A DNA stretch of 21,013 bases. It comes from Porogramme epimiltina. Its lineage: Eukaryota; Basidiomycota; Agaricomycetes; Polyporales; Polyporaceae. Made by a program: the position numbers and the translations under genes. Where the stretch lies: contig FTLJ01000567.1 of NCBI GenBank assembly GCA_900155495.1, positions 1 to 21,013 on the forward strand, in the 5' to 3' direction. The stretch's first letter is position 1; each line of letters opens with the position of its first letter. The notes under the pieces are model-generated. The model searched no databases. It worked only from the letters and a program-made list of their open reading frames with translations, and had not been told where the DNA came from. Shown one piece after another: positions 1 to 8,595 of the stretch.

Positions 1-47
1 CTCTCCTTCCGCCCCCCATCTCCCTCCAAGCCCCCCTCCTCTCCTCC

Positions 48-1664
48 ATGGACTCGTCGCCCGCCTGCGTTTCCTTCAGTACGCCCAATCTCCGCCCTTT
101 CTCCCTTTCCACGCTCACCCCATCCACCCCGACCAGTCGGAATCGTAGATTTCACCGAATACGTGAGCGCTTCTTTTCTGACGCCCGTTCTACTGCCCCC
201 TTGATCCTTACTCCGCCAATCACCTTTCTCCCCAGGCAAACTGGGTCTATGCATCGGAATCCGTCTACGACTTGCTAGGCATGTACCCAGATCTCATCTC
301 CGTCCTCCGCCACTTAACCCCCCTCGTCCCTCCCCAGGCTACGAGCCTCGCGAACTGATTGGCACCTCCTCCCTCCTCCTCGTCCATCCCGATGAGTTCT
401 CAGAGGTCAAGGAGCTACACTACACCACCATCTCCCAGGATCAGGCCGCCGTGCTCGCTTATCTGCGCATGAAGCACAAAGATCCCTACAAGGGCTACAT
501 CCTTTGCGGCATAGTGCGTGCCCCCTCGCCCACCCGCCGACTCGCACGGCTGACGCCCCGGCTCTCACCCAGTCCCGCACCGTGTGCCAGAACGTGCTCG
601 TGGGCAGCGTGTCGTTTGCCGCGCCGGGCCCAAAGGCGATGCACAACGCGTCCACCGCGCAGGAAGTGAAAATTATCACGCCCACCGCGAGAGACCTCGA
701 GTTCAGGGTGAGCGCGCCTGGCCCCCGCCTCGCCTCGCCGCGCCGCGCCCGCGCACGCCCGCTGACCCGCCGATGCGCCCGCAGAGATGGAACGACCCGA
801 ACCCGATGCCGCCGTGCCCCGTCCCGAGCTCAGAACGCGACCGCGACCGCGACGGGCCGCGCGACCGGCTCGAGGCCATCTCGTTCGACCCGCTCCCGGA
901 GCAGTCGACGCGCACCGCGCTCATCCTCGACCGCTTCTCCGTGAACTGCACGGTCATGTACTGCTCCAACGACAGCCTGCTCGCGACGACCGCGTGCATG
1001 GGCCGCAGCTTCTTCGACTTCGTGACCCGCAAGGACGAGGACCTCGTCCGCAGCTGGATCGACGTCATCAAGTCCTGGGGCGTCAACGAGCGCGGGCAGC
1101 CCAGCGACGGCGGGTTCGGGTTCGGCAAGTTCGGCCTCCTCGTGCGCGGCCGCGACTCCAGGTGCGTGACCCTCATCCCCGTGTCCCATCCTTTTTCCTT
1201 TCCCATCTTTTCCGCGTCGACCCGGCAGCGGGGTGCCCCTGCCCGCCCGCCGACCTCGCGTCGCACGTCTCGCGTTTCGCGTCGCGTACCGACAAGCAGC
1301 CCGCACCGCACGCTGACCACGCCCCTCCTCCGCTCTCCTCCCGAACAGCATCCGCCAACCCGACCCCGTGCCGCCCCGCCACCGGAGCGGGTCGTCCCAT
1401 ACGTACGACAGCCCGTCTGCCTCTCTCCCATCCTCGTCCTCGTCCTCCTCAGCACGCGCACGGGCGTCCTACCAGCACGGGTACCGTGACCGCGAGCGAG
1501 ACCGGGACCGCGAGCGGTACCGCGACGCGCGGGACGGGCGCGGTGGCGGGGGAAACGGAGGGGGGAGAACCCGGGGCGCGCCCGAGGGCGAGCGCGTCGT
1601 CGACGCGATCTTCTCCGCGCACTCGGACGGACTCATGGTCATCCTCCGGCCTTCGTCTCTGTGA
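48..1664 (+). CDS. Two-PAS-domain protein (possible white-collar-like sensor), 7 exons, 367 aa
   Basis: Inferred exons are 48-78, 137-162, 236-278, 338-513, 573-707, 785-1161 and 1349-1664, which join in one frame to 367 codons plus TGA. Residues ~10-118 form a PAS fold: VDFTEYANWVYASESV, then DLLGYEPRELIG, a VHPDEF segment and a later strand VCQNVLVGSVSF. A second PAS-like half starts near residue 178 (RTALILDRFSVNCTVMYCSN, then FFDFVTRKDEDLVRSW). It is interrupted by a Ser and Arg/Asp/Glu-rich linker (~264-342) and closes with VVDAIFSAHSDGLMVILRP. The ATG at 48 is chosen because splicing 79-136 gives MDSSPACVSFIGIVDFTEY. Introns are 58, 73, 59, 59, 77 and 187 nt; the third begins with GC. 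An in-frame TGA at 1314-1316 forces the last acceptor to 1348. PAS domains bind small ligands or partners, as in fungal light and redox sensors. I see no GATA zinc finger, so a DNA-binding role is not supported. Family certain; specific role unknown. Confidence 0.85.
279..337 (+). other. GC-AG intron in the PAS gene
   Basis: The exon ends CTAG and the intron begins GCATGT, contains CTTAAC as a likely branch site, and ends in a pyrimidine-rich stretch plus CAG. Using it restores the PAS core as LLGYEPREL. The nearby GT at 283-284 as donor would shift the frame. GC-AG introns are a known minor class of U2 introns. Confidence 0.75.
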
Positions 1665-4600
1665 GGCGGCTTGTTCCCCAGGCCCGGAGTGCGCGCAGCG
1701 CGCTCGCCCCAGGCTGTAGACCGCGTTTGCGATTTTTTTCTGTCTTTGAATCTCGTTTCCCCGCGTCCCCCATATTGCCGTATGGCTCCTATGCATGTCC
1801 TCTACTCCCCCCACGCCTCCTGCCCGGATCGTATGTGTCGGCCCGCTCTCGCTCTCGCTGTTCTGAATGCTTTTGTTTACGCTGTTAGAAGCCACTGCCC
1901 CGTTCTCGGCCATGATCTCCCACGTCCCGTCAACGACTGATGGTTTTTTTCTCTCCTCCAATCCTCCATGTGTTCCTCTCTACCCCTCTCTCCCCCCATC
2001 TAACCATGTCACGCGAAATACGACGCCCTCACGACTTGCGCATACCCCAGCCCACCAAACCTCCAGCCCACGATTCGCCTCTCCTGCTCTCGGACTCTCC
2101 CCGGCCCGGCTCTCGTTTGGCTTTTTCCCCCTCTCCCGATCGCCCCGCGGTTTCGACGGCGACGCGCGTGTGTGCGCCTGTGTGTATATATACTGTCGTG
2201 ATCGATCGAATCAGAACCACCACAACCACCTCCCCGTCCGTTCGCGTTCGCGAGCGGCCCCCACCACCTCCACCTTCGAATTCGAACCCAGATTACGGAC
2301 TCCTGCCGGGTCTGTTACGGCGCGCGAGCGATGGCGGCGGCGGCGGCGACGGCGACGCGCGGACTTTGCGCGCGACTCCGCGTGTCTGGCGCGGACCATT
2401 CCCTCCCTCCCCACCCCACACACGCTTCCCCATCTGCTTCGAACGAGAAACGAGAAACGAGAACGCGAACGCGAAGGCGGACGTGGGCAGGCAGACGCGG
2501 ACGTCCTTCCGGATGCCTGCCACAGACCTTCCTTGCCCCCCACCCGTGGGTGCATCTGTGTACAGTAACGCACGCGCGCGCGTGCGTGTTCCTCTTCGAA
2601 AGAGCTGCCGCGGCCCCCTGGCCCTACTTGCCCCTATCCCTTCTTCCGTTCCGCGAGTTCTCGAGTCGTCGCGGCCGTCCAAGTGAGTCGACCAGACGGG
2701 CACCCGCCCCGCGGCACCCCCGCGAGCAGCCCTTTGAGCAGCCGACCAGGGACCGGGAAGCCTCCGACGGACGACTGGCAGGCTGGCTGGCTCCCAGCCA
2801 GATCCCGGCTTCCGATGCGGAAGGTGCCCACCACCCCTTCCCCTTCCCTCCCCCCCCTCACCTCCCCTCCCACTTACACATCCGCATTTAGACAAATACG
2901 CACTGTGGAGGTGCCCGCGACGGCTCTCTCACGCGTATGTGCGGCGGCGGCGGCGCGTCGGGGTTCACCTGGAAGTTCTGGCGCGATAGGCGGCGGCGCA
3001 CACCCATGTGTATGTGGTGGTGGTGGTGGTGTTAGCCCGCACCCGAACGACCAGGGCGAGGAATTCGAAGAGCTGCCGGTATCGCGTCGCGAGGAGCCGT
3101 CATCGGGAGGGCCCGAACCTCGCGCGCGCAAGGAGCGCCCTTCGACATCCCGCTCGCTCACGTCGCCCCGCACGTCGCGCCGTCGCGCGCCGTCGCGACG
3201 TCGACAGGCTGCCCGCCGGGGATGTCCGGCGCGCGTACGTACTCGCACGCAAGGGGGTGGGAAAGTCCCCAGCTGCAGGCAAGATTGGCTTGCCGGTGGG
3301 GATCTGTCGCCCCGCCGCGGCGCCCCCGGGCCCCAGTTGTGCGCGCGGGGGCGAAGGATCGCGTGCGGGTCGGGCGTGAGCCTGATAGCGCCTCCCTCCC
3401 TCTCCGCGTGCGCCCGTACGTCGTGCGCAATGCGCGCGGAGCTCCCCCGCGCACCCCCCGCGCACGCACACACGCAAGCATACATACACGCAGGCCCACA
3501 GAGCGGGACGCCGTGCCATTGAATGCACGCGCGCGGGGGCTGACGTCGTGGACGCGTACCTCGGGCCAGCTCCACGCACACAAAACATTGAACTCTGAGC
3601 TAATGCGCCGGGCCAGTCGACGCTGCGCGATTCCGACGCGGACAATTTCGTGGCCACGCTTCATACGTACTCGCTACGTACGACCCGACGCTGACGGCGG
3701 CCCGCCGCGCACTGGCAGCGTCCCGCCATGGAACCCGCCGCCACAGCCGCCGCCTCGCGGCTACTTACTTGCGCTCCCTGGTCGCGTGGGCAGCTCCCCT
3801 TCCCTCGCGAGTCGTCACAGCGGCGATCCGGCGCGCCGTGAGTAGCCGATCGTGTGTCACCATCAGCAGCAGCTGCAGCACCCCGGCGCAGTCAGACATA
3901 TCCCCGAGTCTGGACTCCACAGAGCGCGTTCGTGCACCCAACCCCCAGTCATATCGACGGGTCACTTCGCGGCCTCCCAGAGCGGCGCCCCGCGAACTGC
4001 GCTGCCCGCGCGAGCTTTCTCTGCACGCGCCGCCGCCGTCGGCGGCTCGGGCGGGCTCGGTCGCGCGCGAGGCACCCCGGCTCGCACCTGTGCCCAGGCA
4101 AACCACCGCGCGCCCTGCGATCACCTTCCCGGGGCCCCCGCGAAGATCGCCAGCGCCAACGCGCCGCCCCTGTCCCTTCCCTCCCCTCTCCCCCCCGCCC
4201 CCTTCGCCTCGCGTCCTTGTGTCCCGGGCGCTGCGCAGCGCGCATGCTTCGACGCCTCATTTTACCCCCGCTGCGCGCGTCCGCCCTGCCTCCCCTGCCT
4301 CTCCCGCTCCTTCGCGCGACACCCGCAGCCCGTTCCTCTCGTTCGTCTGGAAGACGGCCTGGCGGGCGTGCGATCCCGCGAAAGCGCGCCGCGCCACGGG
4401 ACCGCGGCGAGCTCGCGGGTGCGCGGGCGCGCGCGGCCACGTTCCCCTTCCTCGCAAGCGCAGGGCTAGAAGCCCGTGGGCACGCCCGCCGCCCTTCGCC
4501 CGCGCTCTTCCTCCTGCGCGGTGCTTCTCCCCTCGCTGCGCGCGCGCTTCCCGCGAGATTGAATCGCGCGCGTGCGCGGCCCCCACGCGCACACACCCTG

Positions 4601-6408
4601 CACCCCGGGAGCGTCGCGGGCGGGCGAAGGGTGAGGGGCGGGGGCGTGTGTGCGCGCGCGGCGCAAGCTCAGCCCCCGAGCGCTCGCGCGCGGTCACGGG
4701 TCGCGGGCCCGCCGCAGAGGGAGAAGAGGGAGGAGTATTCTGGGGCGCAGCCGCACTGCGCCCGTCGCGTGCAACGAGGCTGCTGCTGGGAACGCGGCGC
4801 GCGATAAGCATCGAGGTGGCTGTTGGGACCGCTGGGGCCGCTGGAAGCGGTGGGGCTCGGGAGAGGCCGCGCGTGGTGCGGGGCGCGTGGTGGACGCACC
4901 GTGTGTGTGTTCAGTGCCGCGGCGGGGATTGTGCGTCGGGCTGCGCGCGCGGAGCTCGCGGTGGCTGGCCTGCAGGCTGGGGGCGTGCGAGCGTACGCAG
5001 CGGGCGCGCCGTCCTGAGACGCAATTTCGCGCCCGCGTTCGCCTCCCGTGGATGGGGGAGAGGGGGGGGGGGGGTTCGCGAGGCGCGACGATATTGCGCG
5101 GGTGGCACGACGAGCCACGGCTGACGGCGCGCCCGCCACGCGCGCAGGCCCGTCGTGCGAGCCGGATCTCGTCCTTGCGATCTGCGGCGGCTGCGATGGG
5201 CGAGATCGGGTGTGCGCGCACCTGTATCTAACCATCACCGTCCAGGACGCCCGGCGCGCGCCTGCGAGGCGGCAGAGGGGGCAGGAGCGCGCCCCCAGGA
5301 GCCGTGGACCAACAGCCGGGTGCGGCGGGCCCAAGGGGCTACACCGCTCTCGGGCACGGATCCCGCGCGGTGCAGCGGCGGACGCGGCGCGCCAGATCCA
5401 CGGCGCGCCCCCAGCGGATCTCGGCGGGCTCCCAAGGCCTCCGTCTCCCCCGTCTCCCATCTTCCACCGCCCCCCTCATCTATTCGTCTGCGGTGCAGCG
5501 CGGGGACCACTCTTACCGCCTTCTCCGCCTTCTCCTCCTTCTCGCCCTGCTCCCGCGCGCGCCAACGGCCCACTTCTTGCGTGCTCGCCAGGGCCCGAGA
5601 GGCCTCGACATCTGGAAGCTCCCATGGCGGAAGGGGCACCCCGGTGGACAGGCGCGGCGACGCGTCGACCTGAAAGGTTCGTGCGCGGCTGGACAGCGGT
5701 CGAGGCTCGATGCCCACAGCCGACGGTGCTTCGCTGGCGCCGGGCACACCCCCCGCTCGGAGACACGGTCGCGCAAATGGAGGCCTTCTGTGCCTCCGGG
5801 GCGCGAGACGCTGGGGCGAGCCCGGCATTGCGCCCTCCGCGGACCCGGCGTTGAAGCTCGTTCTGGCGGTCGGTTGCGTGATGCCATCCTAGGAAGTAAT
5901 TGGGAGAAGCGGGCAGTTAGTGGGGGTGCATGTGGGTGCTGCGCCGGTGAAAGCGAGACTTGTGATGAGGTGTGCTGCCGTGCCGGGCCAAGGGAAAGAG
6001 AAGGTGCGTCGCGTCGTGTGATGTCATGAGAATTGAAGGAGAGGGAAAGAAGTCGGAATAAGCAACGAGATCTTGGGTCGGAGCTGTTGTCAAAAACTCA
6101 GACAACTCAGTTGGCGAACTCGGAACTGCTGCCAGCAAGAACTTCGGGCTGCCTATCAATGAACGCGTCGTGACGATTCTCACGTGATATCTGTCACACA
6201 TCAGAACGACACGGTCGACACCGTCCCGGCTTCGTCTGCTGCCAGCGGGCTTGTCTCAAGCGATAACCACTTTTTCACTAGCTTCACCAGTTACCCACGA
6301 TGAGAGCATGGTATGAAGGGTCAAGCGGCGCAAAGGGCCTAATCCGATTAAAGAGGTGTAGTATAGTAATAGAATGCATACAGGTACAAAAGGACGGTGT
6401 GAATGCAA
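1665..6408. other. GC-rich convergent intergenic region, no supported gene
   Basis: About 4.7 kb lies between the stop codons of two convergent genes (PAS on +, HAD on -). Roughly 1950-5850 is very GC-rich and CpG-dense, with many CGCG runs, so several frames stay open on both strands, including a 451-codon reading at 3769-5124. The translations are Arg/Ala/Pro-rich with no domain I recognise. From ~5880 to 6400 the composition falls to more ordinary values, which may mark the 3' flank of the HAD gene. Local features include TATATATA near 2184-2191, a GC/AC palindrome at 2568-2587, a GGT run near 3016-3031 and a 13-G run near 5062-5074. The stretch could hold an unrecognised multi-exon gene or a non-coding transcript; sequence alone does not decide. 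Confidence 0.6.
2568..2587. repeat. 20-nt perfect alternating purine-pyrimidine palindrome
   Basis: The segment ACGCACGCGCGCGCGTGCGT equals its own reverse complement and alternates purine and pyrimidine throughout. Such sequences can adopt Z-DNA or cruciform forms under negative supercoiling. It sits in the gene-free GC-rich region, and no function is shown. Confidence 0.85.
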
Positions 6409-7611
6409 TCAAGTGCTAGTAGAAACAACAAACTTGAGGCGATCGCCCTCCCACACGACAGAGACCTGCTCCATCGTGTCCACAATAAAGTGAGCACCGC
6501 ACTCCGCGATCTTCGAACGCTCATGGCTCGTGCACACCGCGATCACCGTCGCCCCAGACGCGACGCCCGCACGGATGCCCGACGGCGAGTCCTCAAAGAC
6601 GACGCAGCGCTTCGCGTCGAACCCGAGCTCCTTCGCGGCGAGCAGGAACGGGTCCGGGGCGGGCTTCCCAGCCTTGAGACGCTTGTCGTCCGCCGTGATC
6701 GTGACAGGGGGCGGGGTGATCCCGACGCGCGTCATGCACCCGTACGCTGTCGCCGTCCCGTCAGTCAAACTGCCACCGACTGCGCTCCGAGGAGACAGAG
6801 CGAGCTCACCATATGTCCTGGCCCCAGACGTCGCCACCGCATAACGGCCGTCGGGGATCGACCCCATCAGCCGCTTCACCCCAGGTAGGATCCGGACCGA
6901 GCGGTCGACGGCCGCGGCCTCGACCTGCCACGCCTGGAGTTGGTGTTCTATCACGACAGCAGCGACGTCCTTCGCGCCCGCGCCCTCGCCCTCCGACTCC
7001 TCGTCGATCGCGCTGTCGAGGACCGACTCCCCCGCGGCGACGACGCGGAGCCTGCTGCTGAGGCGGCGGGCGAATGACGGGCGACGGGAGCGGCCAGACG
7101 TCGTGCGGACCCGCGCGCCGAACGAAGGCGCGCGCGAGGAGGCCGCCGATGAGACTGACGACGGCGACGATGAAGACGCGGGGGACTCGTCGTCGTCGCT
7201 CGAGCTCGGCGTGGCGAGGGGCGGGGTCGGCGCGGACGACGACGCCGGGGACGAGCGCGAGCCGGGGCCGTGGCGCGCGTACGCGTCCGCGAAGAAGAGG
7301 ATCGACTCCTCGAACGCCTGCACCTCCGCGTCCATCTCGTGCGCGCGGATGTGCGGCTTGAACTGCGCGAGGTTGTCGACCGCGCGCTTCCCGTGCGTCG
7401 CGGCGATGACGAACGCGGGGTCCTGCCCGATGTCCGCCGCGACCTTGCCCCAGGCGGCCTCGACGGCGGCGATGGAGTCGGTCAGGGTGCCGTCCTGCGC
7501 CGGTGGACCGTGACGGGTTAGATTGGGGCGCGACGTGAGGGGCTGGAGCGGGCGTACCATGTCGAAGAGGACGGCGTCTGCGTAGAAGGTGGTCTGAGCC
7601 GGGGCAGACAT
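6409..7611 (-). CDS. HAD-superfamily phosphatase (Gpp/Dog-like, subfamily I), 3 exons, 358 aa
   Basis: Exons on the minus strand are 7611-7558, 7494-6810 and 6746-6409 (54+685+338 nt). HAD motif I is FDMDGTLTDS with nucleophile D17 and acid/base D19. Motif II is ATSG (T240/S241), motif III is K274 in AGKPAPDPF, and motif IV is VVFEDSPSGIRAG (E298/D299). All catalytic positions are present. Known relatives hydrolyse small phosphates such as glycerol 3-phosphate or 2-deoxyglucose 6-phosphate in the cytosol; the substrate here is not determined. The cap region carries an insertion at about residues 95-195 that is Ser/Pro-rich, then basic (RRPSFARRLSSRLR), then acidic (DEESEGEG). Both introns are 63 nt without an in-frame stop, so unspliced RNA would also read through, as 400 aa. 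Intron 1 lies between D17-M18 and D19; intron 2 has a CTGAC branch site. A TATA box lies 120 nt upstream. A diverged paralog lies upstream on the same strand. Confidence 0.93.
   Translation of the reverse strand: MSAPAQTTFYADAVLFDMVRPLQPLTSRPNLTRHGPPAQDGTLTDSIAAVEAAWGKVAADIGQDPAFVIAATHGKRAVDNLAQFKPHIRAHEMDAEVQAFEESILFFADAYARHGPGSRSSPASSSAPTPPLATPSSSDDDESPASSSSPSSVSSAASSRAPSFGARVRTTSGRSRRPSFARRLSSRLRVVAAGESVLDSAIDEESEGEGAGAKDVAAVVIEHQLQAWQVEAAAVDRSVRILPGVKRLMGSIPDGRYAVATSGARTYGELALSPRSAVGGSLTDGTATAYGCMTRVGITPPPVTITADDKRLKAGKPAPDPFLLAAKELGFDAKRCVVFEDSPSGIRAGVASGATVIAVCTSHERSKIAECGAHFIVDTMEQVSVVWEGDRLKFVVSTST
7495..7557 (-). other. Intron 1 of the HAD gene, splitting the catalytic DxD motif
   Basis: It begins GTACGC, has a CTAAC branch site and ends GCGCAG. 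It is 63 nt, phase 0, with no in-frame stop. Removal joins FDM to DGTLTDS, making an intact HAD motif I. The paralog upstream has an intron at exactly the same codon boundary. Confidence 0.92.
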
Positions 7612-8595
7612 GGCTTATAACGAGTGGTCTAGGGGGGGGGGGTGCACGACGAAGTAGAGCGAGTGTGGAGCTCAGGCTGCGAGAGAAGGAGTGTAGCGAA
7701 AGAATCCCCGCAAAGGTTGCCTCCTTATATACGTTTTCCTCCTAACACACGACGATATGGTAGGCCCCTTGAGGATCGACATTTGCTCCCTGTCGATTAG
7801 CCCCTTTCCCAATGGAGGGGCTGCTTCGCGCTGAGGACGTATGAGATGTTGAGTAGCAAGCCCCACGACCAGGAGAGAGGGACTCTGGAGGAGTATTTGA
7901 TGGATAGGGGCCACAATCAACCCTAAATAACGTTTCGATTGAACTCGCGCCCTCTAGTCGCTCGTTAAAGTTGGCTAACCATGGTCAGATGCGCTATCAT
8001 CAAGACGGACGTGAGTGCCAGCCCGTAAGGGTGTCAGGTTCAAGCACAAGTACCCCCTGCGGCAGATACAAGGGGTTTGCGTACGTGCATGTCAAAGGTT
8101 AATGGTGTGTCTCCGGAGATCCAAGACCGGAAGGAAGGAGTAAACGCGAGTGCAAGCAACGAAAGTACTAGGGGGTCGCTCCTTGAGAATGTTCCAATCC
8201 AGATTAATTAGGGTCGCCCCCCGTGAGAAATGTGTGCCCATCACCCGATTGTTGATCGACAAGTGCGACTGTGTTGGACCTGGTTGGCCCGTCACTGCGC
8301 CATTTGAACTTCTTCAACGGCTTCGAAGTCAAAGCAACTCTGTCCACGCACTCTCCTAGCCAAACTTCAGATCAGAGCTTCTTAGCAACACAGCATCGTC
8401 GCTCGTTGCACCCCAACCAAAGGGCAGACCGGAAGTTTCAAGATCAGACGTAGAGCTGCCACGTATGCAAGTCAGTCCGAGCATGTTTGGTTTAAGTGGT
8501 TCCTCTATTATGCGACTATACTTTTCGTAAAACGCGAGTTCCAGACTCGCCAGGGTACAAGTAAATCGGCGACACCAGACTGCATGCAAGGGGTT
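7612..8595. other. Spacer between the two tandem HAD genes
   Basis: This ~980-nt spacer holds the promoter of the intact HAD gene at its left end and the 3' flank of the paralog at its right end. It is less GC-rich than the coding regions. Short open frames (60-80 codons, e.g. 8150-8359 on +) show no recognisable domain. I see no third HAD fragment in it. Confidence 0.6.
7724..7731 (-). promoter_or_regulatory. TATA box of the intact HAD gene
   Basis: On the minus strand the sequence reads TATATAAG, with its first T 120 nt upstream of the ATG at 7611. The paralog has a TATATCA at almost the same distance, which supports the assignment. Between it and the ATG is a C-run (11 bases at 7632-7642 read from the minus strand). 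Confidence 0.55.

Noticed and set aside
1665..3400. A GATA zinc finger that would extend the PAS protein into a WC-2-type regulator
   Set aside because: No Cys-x2-Cys...Cys-x2-Cys pattern with the usual surroundings was found, and the PAS gene ends with a clear stop at 1664.
3769..5124. 451-codon + strand open frame
   Set aside because: Other frames on both strands are open over the same stretch, the product is Arg/Ala/Pro-rich, and no domain is visible; it follows from very high GC content.
5917..6201. 94-codon minus strand ORF beyond the 3' end of the intact HAD gene
   Set aside because: No recognisable domain, and the length is unremarkable for this stretch; it is likely the 3' flank of the HAD gene.
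6409..7611. Reading the HAD gene as one uninterrupted 400-aa ORF
   Set aside because: It would put 21 unrelated residues inside the catalytic DxD motif and 21 more after motif II; splice signals and the paralog support two 63-nt introns.
7955..8065. tRNA-like stretch with a GGTTCAAGC B-box-like sequence and a CCC-GTAA-GGG stem
   Set aside because: The T-arm stem and acceptor stem do not pair, so it is at most a decayed relic or chance.
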